From an uncultured Clostridia bacterium (GTDB taxonomy: Bacteria; Bacillota; Clostridia; Christensenellales; Aristaeellaceae), in assembly GCA_934636105.1 (NCBI GenBank), contig CAKTZR010000001.1, positions 124,001-188,000 of the forward strand: 64,000 nucleotides of DNA, written 5' to 3'. The notes under the pieces are model-generated. The model saw only the letters and a list, made by a program, of their open reading frames with translations. It did no database searches and was not told the origin of the DNA. The position numbers and the translations under genes are program-made. Positions 8,335-15,372 of the stretch are shown piece after piece. How positions within the stretch are numbered: position 1 is the stretch's first letter; each line of letters begins with the position of its first letter.

Positions 8335-9431
8335 TGGCATTGAACAAGGAACAGGCACAGCAAAAGGTGAAGGAAATCCTCGACCTTGCGCGCAACGAAA
8401 AAAAGACGCTGACTTATCAGGATGTGATGAACAAGCTCAGCGATTTGGATATTGACGCGGATGCGATTGACGCGGTCTTTGAAACGCTGGAATCCGAGGG
8501 CATCAACGTAATCAACGCGACGGAGGATGAGACCGCCGTGATGCCGGCCGATGTGACCGGCACGGATATGGATCTTTCCGTTCCGGAAGGCATCAGCATC
8601 GATGATCCGGTGCGCATGTACCTCAAGGAAATCGGCAAAGTGCCGCTGCTTACGGCGGAAGAAGAAATTGAAATCGCCAAGCAGATGGAAATGGGCGGCG
8701 AGGTGGCCGAAGCGGCGAAAAAGAAGCTGGCCGAAGCAAACCTTCGCCTGGTGGTTTCCATCGCCAAGCGCTATGTCGGCCGCGGCATGCTTTTCCTTGA
8801 TCTGATTCAGGAAGGCAACCTGGGCTTGATTAAAGCGGTTGAAAAGTTCAATTATACCAAGGGCTTCAAGTTCTCGACCTATGCGACGTGGTGGATTCGT
8901 CAGGCGATCACCCGTGCGATTGCCGATCAGGCGCGCACCATCCGCATTCCGGTGCATATGGTGGAGACGATCAACAAACTGATTCGCGTCAGCCGCCAGC
9001 TGCTCCAGGAAAAGGGCCGTGAGCCGCAGCCGGAGGAAATTGCGGAGGCGATGGGCATCAGCGTCGAGAAGGTGCGCGAGATCATCAAGATCGCGCAGGA
9101 GCCGGTGTCGCTGGAAACGCCGATTGGCGAGGAGGAGGATTCCCACCTCGGCGACTTTATTCAGGACGACGACGCGCCGCCGCCCGCGGAGGCCGCTTCC
9201 TTTACATTGATGAAGGAACAGCTGATGGGCGTGCTCGATACGCTTACGCCGCGCGAAAAGAAGGTGCTTTCTCTGCGCTTCGGTCTGGAAGACGGCCGTC
9301 AGCGCACGCTTGAGGAAGTTGGACAGGAATTCAACGTTACGCGCGAGCGTATCCGCCAGATTGAAGCCAAGGCGCTGCGCAAGCTCCGTCATCCGAGCCG
9401 CAGCAAGAAGCTCAAGGATTATCTGGAATAA
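8334..9431 (+). CDS. rpoD: RNA polymerase primary sigma factor SigA/RpoD
   Basis: 365 residues, the compact Firmicutes form of the housekeeping sigma factor. It directs RNA polymerase to TTGACA/TATAAT promoters, many of which are visible in this window. Region 1.1-like N-terminus (1-85), region 1.2 ('DDPVRMYLKEIGKVPLL'), regions 2.1-2.4 ('LRLVVSIAKRY', 'DLIQEGNLGLIKAVEKF', 'FSTYATWWIRQAI'), region 3 ('EKGREPQPEEIAEAMG') and region 4 with the helix-turn-helix 'LEEVGQEFNVTRERIRQIE'. GTG start overlaps the dnaG stop (TAGTG). A strong terminator follows. Confidence 0.98.
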   Translation: MALNKEQAQQKVKEILDLARNEKKTLTYQDVMNKLSDLDIDADAIDAVFETLESEGINVINATEDETAVMPADVTGTDMDLSVPEGISIDDPVRMYLKEIGKVPLLTAEEEIEIAKQMEMGGEVAEAAKKKLAEANLRLVVSIAKRYVGRGMLFLDLIQEGNLGLIKAVEKFNYTKGFKFSTYATWWIRQAITRAIADQARTIRIPVHMVETINKLIRVSRQLLQEKGREPQPEEIAEAMGISVEKVREIIKIAQEPVSLETPIGEEEDSHLGDFIQDDDAPPPAEAASFTLMKEQLMGVLDTLTPREKKVLSLRFGLEDGRQRTLEEVGQEFNVTRERIRQIEAKALRKLRHPSRSKKLKDYLE

Positions 9432-9442
9432 AAGGCCATCAT

Positions 9443-9477
9443 AAAGGAAGGGGCGTGTTTGCGTCCCTTCCTTTAAC
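9443..9477 (+). terminator. Terminator of the dgt-dnaG-rpoD operon
   Basis: AAAGGAAGGGGCG (9443-9455) pairs with CGTCCCTTCCTTT (9462-9474) with a single G-U. It ends in a short T run. Confidence 0.8.
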
Positions 9478-9608
9478 TTTGCAGCGAAAAAGGAATCGGG
9501 GTTGGCGAAACGTGGCTGTTTTGCATGATTATAGGGGAAAAGATGAAAACAATTCGTGGTATTCCTGCAAAAAACACATCTTTCCGCGGCTTTCGACGCT
9601 TTGAACCC

Positions 9609-9637
9609 TTGACATTCTGTCCATGTGGCGATACAAT
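9609..9637 (+). promoter_or_regulatory. Sigma-A promoter of ilvE
   Basis: Consensus TTGACA (9609-9614), a 17-base spacer and TACAAT (9632-9637). The leader to ATG at 9711 is about 67 bases, too short for a T-box. The 130 bases between the rpoD terminator and this promoter show nothing I can name. Confidence 0.9.
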
Positions 9638-9710
9638 AGAACCACTACGATATCGAGGCATTTTTGCCCCAGAGTTCGCGGAAAACCGAACTTTGATGGA
9701 GGATAAAACC

Positions 9711-10781
9711 ATGTACGACATTCCTGTGACACTGACGACGAATCCCAAGAAAAAGCCGGAGGACGAGTCCAAGCTTGGTTTCGGCAAAATCTTTACCGAT
9801 CATATGTTCATCATGGATTATGAAAAGGGCCGCGGTTGGCATGACGCGCGCGTGGTGCCGTATGGCCCGTTCGTGATGGATCCGGCCTGCACGGTTTTCC
9901 ATTATGCGCAGGAAATTTTTGAAGGCATGAAGTGCTATCGCCGCAAGGACGGCGGCTTGAATCTGTTCCGCCCGCGCGATAACTTTGCCCGCATGAATCG
10001 CTCTGCCGAGCGTTTGGGCATGCCGCAGCTCGACGTGGAGGAAGCGCTGGCCGGTTTGCTCGCGCTGCTCAAGGTTGACGCCGATTGGGTGCCGAGCGCA
10101 CCGGGTACTTCGCTGTATATCCGTCCGACGATGATTTCCACCGATGTGATGCTGGGTGTGCATGCGTCCAGCACCTATCGTTTCTTCATCATCTGCTCCC
10201 CGTCCGGCGCGTATTACGCCAAGGGACTGGCGCCGGTCGGCATTTATGTTGAGCCGGATCTGGTTCGTGCCGTGAAGGGCGGTGTCGGTTTCACCAAGAC
10301 GGGCGGCAACTACGCAGCTTCTATCCTCGCGGGCGACATCGCGGAGAAGAAAGGCTATGAGCAGGTGCTCTGGCTGGATGGCAAGGAGAACAAGTACATC
10401 GAGGAGGTCGGCTCGATGAACATGTTCTTCAAGTTCAAGGATGCGCTGGTTACGCCGCCGCTGCTCGGCTCGATTCTCGGCGGTATTACGCGCGATTCCA
10501 TCATCAAATTGGCGAAGTACAAGGGCGTTCCGGTTGACGAGCGCCGCATCACGGTGCAGGATGTCTTTGACGCGGCGGATAACGGCACGCTGGAAGAGGC
10601 GTTCGGTTCCGGCACGGCGGCTGTTGTGTCTCCGGTCGGTCGTTTGGCTTGGAAGGATCGCGAGATCACCATTTCCGGCGGCCAGATCGGCTCGCTGACG
10701 CAGGATTTCTATGATACGCTGACCGGCATTCAGTACGGCGAGCGTGAAGACCCGTTCGGCTGGGTGCTCAAGCTCTCCTGA
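9711..10781 (+). CDS. ilvE: Branched-chain amino acid aminotransferase
   Basis: 356 residues from ATG at 9711, preceded by GGAGG; upstream in-frame codons lie before the promoter and are excluded. A class IV PLP-dependent aminotransferase that interconverts Leu/Ile/Val with their 2-oxo acids using 2-oxoglutarate. It has 'QEIFEGMKCYR', the substrate-site 'RPTMI', the PLP-lysine segment 'GFTKTGGNYAAS' (Lys196) and 'EVGSMNMFFK' with 'GITRDSI', typical of the ~355-residue BCAT subgroup. It stands alone with its own promoter and no biosynthetic partners nearby, so both catabolic and biosynthetic use are possible. Confidence 0.94.
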   Translation: MYDIPVTLTTNPKKKPEDESKLGFGKIFTDHMFIMDYEKGRGWHDARVVPYGPFVMDPACTVFHYAQEIFEGMKCYRRKDGGLNLFRPRDNFARMNRSAERLGMPQLDVEEALAGLLALLKVDADWVPSAPGTSLYIRPTMISTDVMLGVHASSTYRFFIICSPSGAYYAKGLAPVGIYVEPDLVRAVKGGVGFTKTGGNYAASILAGDIAEKKGYEQVLWLDGKENKYIEEVGSMNMFFKFKDALVTPPLLGSILGGITRDSIIKLAKYKGVPVDERRITVQDVFDAADNGTLEEAFGSGTAAVVSPVGRLAWKDREITISGGQIGSLTQDFYDTLTGIQYGEREDPFGWVLKLS

Positions 10782-10836
10782 TACAGGTGATAAGTTGGAC
10801 GAACATTGTCCGATTCCGAAAGATAAACGTAAGACA

Positions 10837-10867
10837 AATGGCACCCATGCAAGCCACGGGTGCCATT
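10837..10867 (+). terminator. Hairpin after ilvE
   Basis: A perfect ten-base-pair stem, AATGGCACCC (10837-10846) with GGGTGCCATT (10858-10867). The T-tract is poor, so termination is probably partial. Confidence 0.55.
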
Positions 10868-10894
10868 GTCATGCAAAGAAGCAAATCACATCAT
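10866..10894 (+). promoter_or_regulatory. Possible promoter of the 10916 gene
   Basis: TTGTCA (10866-10871), 17 bases, CATCAT (10889-10894). The -10 is weak and the -35 overlaps the preceding hairpin. Confidence 0.3.
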
Positions 10895-10915
10895 TTATCG
10901 CGGAGGGATCGACAG

Positions 10916-11947
10916 GTGTTCAGACAAAAGGAAGTATTCTGGGGCGGCTGGCCGGATAAGACGCTGGAAGCCATGCAAAAAAGACGCTTCGAGCAAAGCG
11001 TCAAGGGGATGGAACCGCTTGCGGCTAACCGATTGGCTGCGATGCCGCAGGACAAGCTTCAACGCAGGTTGGAGCAAAGCTGGCAAAACGTGAAGCGGAA
11101 GCCGATGTATCACCAGCAGCTGACGCAGGTGTGGAAGTGCGTATTGGAGAATATCGAAGCGCAGGCGGACTGCCTCTCCAATGAAGAACATGATCTGGTG
11201 GAGCGTGCGATCATCTTGGGCGGAACAGCCCGAATTGAAGACGCAGCAGAGCTGGAAGCGGCGCACGCGCTTGCGCTTCGGTTGTGGGCCAATGTCGGCC
11301 TGATTTCCGGTCAGCCCTGCATGGAACTGGAATTGGCGGTTCGTCAACCCGTTGCGCGTGCTTTTGCAAGGGAAGAACATGACCGCATTCGAGCGCGGCT
11401 GAATGGCTTTCACGATTATTTAACGGCTACGCTTTACCGCGTCGGCGCGATGGATGATCGTCAGCCGCAGCGGATGATACTGCGCGAAGTCCTGAATGGA
11501 AATGAACAGGATGAAACGCTTAATCAGCTGGCGCGCCGATACCTGTGGGCGAGTTATGACTGCATGGATTACAGCGATGGCGTGATGCTGATTCACCCGG
11601 CGCTGGCCGATCCGCAGTCCGTCATTCATGGGAAGCAGAGAAGCGGCATTTTGATGAATCCTACGGGAAATGTAAGTTATACGGATATTCTGCCGGAGGA
11701 AATTCCACTTCAGCGAGAGGTGGAGCAGGCCATTTTCGGCGCGCTTCGTGACGGAAGACGCGCAGAAGACGTGGCCAGGTCGCTTCGGCTTCTATGCAAG
11801 CAGGGCGCGCCGCTTGCGGCTTTGGAAGAAGTCTTGCAGGCGTCGCTCATTGTCTACCTGTCTGAGCCGATGCGCGCGGCGCTTTCAGATATGTTTATTC
11901 AAATGCCAAAATGGATTATGCCTGAACAACATAGTCTGCTGCAATAA
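10916..11947 (+). CDS. Hypothetical protein, 343 aa
   Basis: GTG at 10916 is chosen because GGAGGG lies eight bases upstream; the frame opens earlier, but through the ilvE hairpin. I recognise no family. The protein is soluble, mostly helical and rich in Leu, Ala, Arg and Gln, with no signal peptide. The middle contains 'YLWASYDCMDYSDGVMLIH' and a C-terminal helical part 'DGRRAEDVARSLRLLCK'. It lies 20 bases ahead of an RluA-family pseudouridine synthase and appears to be in the same transcript. It could be a poorly conserved lineage-specific gene. Confidence 0.8.
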   Translation: MFRQKEVFWGGWPDKTLEAMQKRRFEQSVKGMEPLAANRLAAMPQDKLQRRLEQSWQNVKRKPMYHQQLTQVWKCVLENIEAQADCLSNEEHDLVERAIILGGTARIEDAAELEAAHALALRLWANVGLISGQPCMELELAVRQPVARAFAREEHDRIRARLNGFHDYLTATLYRVGAMDDRQPQRMILREVLNGNEQDETLNQLARRYLWASYDCMDYSDGVMLIHPALADPQSVIHGKQRSGILMNPTGNVSYTDILPEEIPLQREVEQAIFGALRDGRRAEDVARSLRLLCKQGAPLAALEEVLQASLIVYLSEPMRAALSDMFIQMPKWIMPEQHSLLQ

Positions 11948-11967
11948 AACAAAAGAGGAGAAACGAT

Positions 11968-12849
11968 ATGCAATTCACCGTGACGCCTGATAAGGATGGA
12001 ATGATGCTTTCCCGCCTGCTGCTTCAAGTCGCCGACGTGCCGCAGTGGGCTGTCAAACAGGCGATGAAAAACCGGGATGTTCGAGTGGATGGCGTGCGGA
12101 TATCGGGCGATACGCGCGTGCAGGAAGGACAGCAGATTCGCGTGTATTGGCCCAAAGAAGTCGTTTCGGGGCAGGGCCAAAGCAGGGCAACTCTGCCGAT
12201 TGTCTTTGAGGATGAACATATTCTGCTGGTGAACAAGCCGCAAGGGCTTCAGGCCCAGAATGAAGATAACCCGCTTTCCGGCGATAGCGTGCTGACGCGC
12301 ATAATTGCGATGAAACAATCGGCAGGTGAAAAAACAGACCGGATTCGGCTTTGCCATCGTTTGGATGTGCAGACCGGCGGTCTGCTTTTGCTGACGAAAG
12401 ACGACGCAGCTTATGATGCGGCGCGGGAAGCATTTGAAAAGCGAACGATGGAGAAGTTTTATACCTGCCGCGTCAAAGGCTGCCCGGCCCAGCGTGAAGC
12501 GGTCATGCACGCCTATCTGCGCAAGGATGCGCAGATATCACGCGTTTCGGTGACGGATTATCCGGCGCGAGGAGCACTGGAAATTGTGACCGGTTACCGG
12601 GTGATCGAACCGGGCACGTATGCTCGGCTTGAAGTGGAATTGATGACGGGACGAACCCATCAGATTCGTGCGCATCTGGCGCATATCGGCCATCCGATTC
12701 TGGGGGACGACAAATACGGCGACCGTGCGCTGAATCGTCAGCTGGGACTTCGTCGTCAACAGCTTTGGGCTATAAAGCTGATTTTCCATGCGGGCGGTGC
12801 GCTGACGTATCTGGAAGGGCGGACGTTTACTGTCGATTGCCCGTTTTAA
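11968..12849 (+). CDS. RluA-family 23S/tRNA pseudouridine synthase
   Basis: 293 residues. It isomerises uridine to pseudouridine in structured RNA; the target base cannot be told from sequence. An N-terminal S4-like RNA-binding domain (~1-62, 'AVKQAMKNRDVRVDGVRI') precedes the catalytic domain. That domain has 'DEHILLVNKPQGL', the signature 'LCHRLDVQTGGLLLLTK' with catalytic Asp133, and 'ELMTGRTHQIRAHLAHIGHP'. GGAG stands eight bases before ATG. It lies between the 343-residue orphan and a HAD phosphatase with gaps of 20 and 18 bases, so the three are probably one operon. Confidence 0.93.
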   Translation: MQFTVTPDKDGMMLSRLLLQVADVPQWAVKQAMKNRDVRVDGVRISGDTRVQEGQQIRVYWPKEVVSGQGQSRATLPIVFEDEHILLVNKPQGLQAQNEDNPLSGDSVLTRIIAMKQSAGEKTDRIRLCHRLDVQTGGLLLLTKDDAAYDAAREAFEKRTMEKFYTCRVKGCPAQREAVMHAYLRKDAQISRVSVTDYPARGALEIVTGYRVIEPGTYARLEVELMTGRTHQIRAHLAHIGHPILGDDKYGDRALNRQLGLRRQQLWAIKLIFHAGGALTYLEGRTFTVDCPF

Positions 12850-12867
12850 TGCAAAGGAGGAAAAGCG

Positions 12868-13710
12868 ATGAAACATGTGCGCTTGATTGCGCTGGATATG
12901 GATGGAACGCTGCTGCTCAGCGATCATCAAACCGTGCCGCAGCAGAATATTGATGCGATTCGCCGTGCGGATGCGGCGGGCATTCACGTGTGTATCTGCA
13001 CGGGACGCATGCTTGAGGATGCAAGCGATTTTGCGCGTCGGCTGGATTTGCCCTGCATGCTGATTGCGTGCAACGGAACGCGCATCAGCGACGCGCCGCT
13101 TCCGGAAGGAAAGATTATTTACAGGCGTTCGCTTGAGCCGGAGGACGCCAAACGGGCGATTGATATTCTGCTTCCGTATCGCATTATGATGAACGGTTTT
13201 GAAGATGGCCGCGTAACGACGGTAGCCTTTGCACCGGGGCAGCATTACCATATTACAGATCGGGCGTTGGTTGATGTCTGCTATGGTGAAGAAGCGATGT
13301 ATGCGGCAGCCCGGCGGGGCTTGATGAAGCTCTATCTGGCCGAGGACGGTTACGCGGGCTCGGTTGATACAGATAATATCAAAGCGGCGAGAGCGGCCGT
13401 TCGAAAGGCGCTTCCGCATTTGCAGCTCACCCAATCTTCGCCAGGCAACATCGAAATCATGCCGGAAAATGCGGGAAAGGGAACAGCACTTGCGTTTCTG
13501 GCGAAGCACCTTGGTCTTGAAAGAGAGCAGGTGATGGCTATGGGCGACGCGGAAAACGATTTGAGCATGCTGGAATATGCGGTTCACAGCGTTGCTATGG
13601 CCAATGCCAGCCCGGCCGTCAAAACGGCATGCCGCTATCAAACGCTCAGCAATGACGAATGCGGCGTTGCGGCGATGATCGACCGCGTGCTGGAAGCACA
13701 ACAGGAATAA
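12868..13710 (+). CDS. Cof-type HAD-superfamily hydrolase
   Basis: 280 residues, typical for Cof/IIB HAD phosphatases, which hydrolyse sugar phosphates, FMN or pyridoxal phosphate. Motif I is 'ALDMDGTLL' (nucleophile Asp10, Asp12), motif II 'CTGRM', motif III Lys in the 'GKGTALAFLAKHLG' segment and motif IV 'AMGDAENDLSMLEYA'. The cap domain is type C2 (~85-190). AGGAGG lies eight bases ahead of ATG. The real substrate is unknown. A bidirectional terminator ends this operon and the convergent methionine sulfoxide reductase gene. Confidence 0.9.
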   Translation: MKHVRLIALDMDGTLLLSDHQTVPQQNIDAIRRADAAGIHVCICTGRMLEDASDFARRLDLPCMLIACNGTRISDAPLPEGKIIYRRSLEPEDAKRAIDILLPYRIMMNGFEDGRVTTVAFAPGQHYHITDRALVDVCYGEEAMYAAARRGLMKLYLAEDGYAGSVDTDNIKAARAAVRKALPHLQLTQSSPGNIEIMPENAGKGTALAFLAKHLGLEREQVMAMGDAENDLSMLEYAVHSVAMANASPAVKTACRYQTLSNDECGVAAMIDRVLEAQQE

Positions 13711-13752
13711 GAAAACCGACGAGCGGTTTGCAGACCAATCGCCGGTTTTTCT
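13711..13752. terminator. Bidirectional terminator
   Basis: GAAAACCG (13711-13718) pairs with CGGTTTTTC (13743-13751), with runs of A on one side and T on the other. It serves the HAD gene on plus and the convergent gene on minus. Confidence 0.7.
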
Positions 13753-14262
13753 TTATAAAGAATAGGCGGTGCATTCAAACCGACAAGCAGCTTGAATCTG
13801 CTCAACCAATCGAACCAGATATAGCTCGTCCAGTTCGTCGAAACGAGCCGGAACAGGACTGTCGATATCAAGCACGCCAATGACGCGTCCCTGATGGTGG
13901 ATGGGGATGACAATTTCGCTTCGGGATGCACTGTCGCAGGCAATGTGGCCGGGAAATTGGTGAACGTCGGCGATTCGCTGAATTTCATCCTTCTGGGCTG
14001 CCGTGCCGCATACGCCGCGCCCAAGCGGAATCCTTGTGCAGGCAGGCAGACCGCAGAAGGGGCCGAGGATCAACAGACCATTGTCCATCAAATAGAAGCC
14101 GCACCAGTTGATTTGCGGCAGTGCATCGGACATCAGCGCAGCGATGTTTGCCAAATTCGCAATCGGATTGAGCGTTTCATCCAGCAGAGACGCTGTTTGT
14201 GCGAGGAAAACCTCATAGCGTTCCGCTTTATTTTCGGGATAATCGGGATGAGAAAAAGCCAC
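13753..14262 (-). CDS. msrC: Free methionine-(R)-sulfoxide reductase (GAF domain)
   Basis: 169 residues. The enzyme reduces free L-methionine-(R)-sulfoxide with thioredoxin, a repair function against oxidants. It is a single GAF domain with the family's three cysteines: Cys75 in 'GLPACTRIPLG', Cys85 in 'GRGVCGTAAQ' and Cys109 in 'HIACDSASRSEIVIP'. The spacing 10 and 24 is the same as in the E. coli enzyme (84/94/118). GTG at 14262 is the likely start, with AAGGAG nine bases upstream. It follows the nrdD-nrdG-dut terminator in the same direction; no separate promoter is clear, so read-through is possible. Confidence 0.92.
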   Translation of the reverse strand: MAFSHPDYPENKAERYEVFLAQTASLLDETLNPIANLANIAALMSDALPQINWCGFYLMDNGLLILGPFCGLPACTRIPLGRGVCGTAAQKDEIQRIADVHQFPGHIACDSASRSEIVIPIHHQGRVIGVLDIDSPVPARFDELDELYLVRLVEQIQAACRFECTAYSL

Positions 14263-14290
14263 CCTGCATGTCTCCTTTTTGCGTGAAATT

Positions 14291-14322
14291 CAAAAAGAGA
14301 CGTGTCCGTTCGAACGCGTCCC
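14291..14322 (-). terminator. Terminator of nrdD-nrdG-dut
   Basis: On the minus strand GGGACGCG (14322-14315) pairs with CACGTCTC (14304-14297), with one mismatch and one G-U, followed by TTTTT (14296-14292). Confidence 0.6.
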
Positions 14323-14329
14323 TTTGTTG

Positions 14330-14845
14330 TCAATGGCCGGTGGTTGAGCCGAGACCGCCGTTGCGAACGCCCTGTGCGTCGTCATCTACCGTGATGCCAA
14401 ACGGCAGAAAAATACCCTGCGCAAACGCCGTGCCGGAGGGTACGATCAGGCTCTTGCCCTCGCGGTTGTCATTGGTCATCCGCATAAAGATGTGCCCTTC
14501 GTTGTCGGAACGGGCGTAATCGCTGTCGATCACGCCGACGGAATTATCCAGCTGAAAACGGTATTTGAAGCCCAGTCCGCTGCGCGGGTAAATCGTCAGC
14601 ACCCAGCCTTCTTCAATCAGCACGCGCAGGCCCGTCGGAATTTTAATGCCTTCGCCTGCACCCAGTTCAAATCCGACCGGGGCAAAGAGATCATAACCTG
14701 CGGAGCCGCTGGTTGCGCGCTCCGGCAGGCGAATGCGCTCATACGCGGCGACCGCCTGCTCGACGGTTTGCTGGGGGAATGTTGCGATCCAATCCGCGAC
14801 AAATCGGCGCAGGGAAACCTTTTCAAAGCGAGCGACACGAACCAT
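14330..14845 (-). CDS. dut: dUTP diphosphatase
   Basis: 171 residues from ATG at 14845, preceded by AAAGGAG; an open frame continues further upstream into nrdG but lacks support. It hydrolyses dUTP to dUMP and pyrophosphate, keeping uracil out of DNA and supplying dUMP for dTMP. All five trimeric-dUTPase motifs are visible: 'ATSGSAGYDLFAP', 'PRSGLGFKY', 'GVIDSDYARSDNEGHIF' (catalytic Asp in IDSDY), 'GTAFAQGIF' and the C-terminal 'RNGGLGSTTGH'. The ~50-residue N-terminal extension ('EKVSLRRFVADW') is longer than in the ~145-residue enzymes. It lies 28 bases behind nrdG, so it shares the nrdD promoter and presumably NrdR control. Confidence 0.92.
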   Translation of the reverse strand: MVRVARFEKVSLRRFVADWIATFPQQTVEQAVAAYERIRLPERATSGSAGYDLFAPVGFELGAGEGIKIPTGLRVLIEEGWVLTIYPRSGLGFKYRFQLDNSVGVIDSDYARSDNEGHIFMRMTNDNREGKSLIVPSGTAFAQGIFLPFGITVDDDAQGVRNGGLGSTTGH

Positions 14846-14873
14846 ATTTCCTTGTCTCCTTTGTGTGTAAAAA

Positions 14874-15371
14874 TCAGTTTTTAGCCCACAGAACAACCTG
14901 ACCCGTGGCCAGCGTCTGCTTGACGTCGATGACGCGTTGGTTTTTGCTGCCCTTCCAGCGCAGATTGACGTCGCGCAGCGCTTCGACATACGGTCCATCC
15001 ACGATAACGTCAATCAGCGGCAGAAAAGGAAGCTCGTCGCGGAAGGTTTCAAATAAATCGCCTGTATACAGCCAGATTGTTTTTTCGGGAAAGCGCTCGC
15101 GGATTTCCGCAATCAGCCGACCGATCGTCTCGCGGTTGGAAGGGCAGAGCGGGTCGCCGCCGGAAAAGGTCACGCCATCCATATAATCCCGCGAAAGATC
15201 GGCGAAAAGCTCTTTCTTTGCGGCTTCGTCGAACGGAATGCCGCTCTTGTCGTCCCATGTCTGCGGATTTTGGCAGCCGCGGCAGTGATGCGCACAGCCG
15301 GAAACCCAGAGGACCGTGCGCAGGCCGTCGCCGTTGAGCATGTCATCTACAGTGATGTTATGATAGTTCAT
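14874..15371 (-). CDS. nrdG: Anaerobic ribonucleotide reductase activating enzyme
   Basis: 165 residues. A radical-SAM enzyme that uses S-adenosylmethionine and a [4Fe-4S] cluster to make the glycyl radical on NrdD. The cluster motif CX3CX2C is at Cys26, Cys30, Cys33 ('GCAHHCRGC'), followed by 'GVTFSGGDPL' (SAM-binding GGD) and 'WLYTGDLFE'. ATG at 15371 begins one base after the nrdD stop (TAACATG); the ribosome-binding site is weak, consistent with translational coupling. A TTG eight codons upstream is possible. Confidence 0.95.
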   Translation of the reverse strand: MNYHNITVDDMLNGDGLRTVLWVSGCAHHCRGCQNPQTWDDKSGIPFDEAAKKELFADLSRDYMDGVTFSGGDPLCPSNRETIGRLIAEIRERFPEKTIWLYTGDLFETFRDELPFLPLIDVIVDGPYVEALRDVNLRWKGSKNQRVIDVKQTLATGQVVLWAKN

Positions 15372-15372
15372 G

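Noticed and set aside
9475..9710. T-box leader before ilvE
   Set aside because: The promoter at 9609-9637 leaves only ~67 bases of leader, too short, and no T-box sequence is visible.
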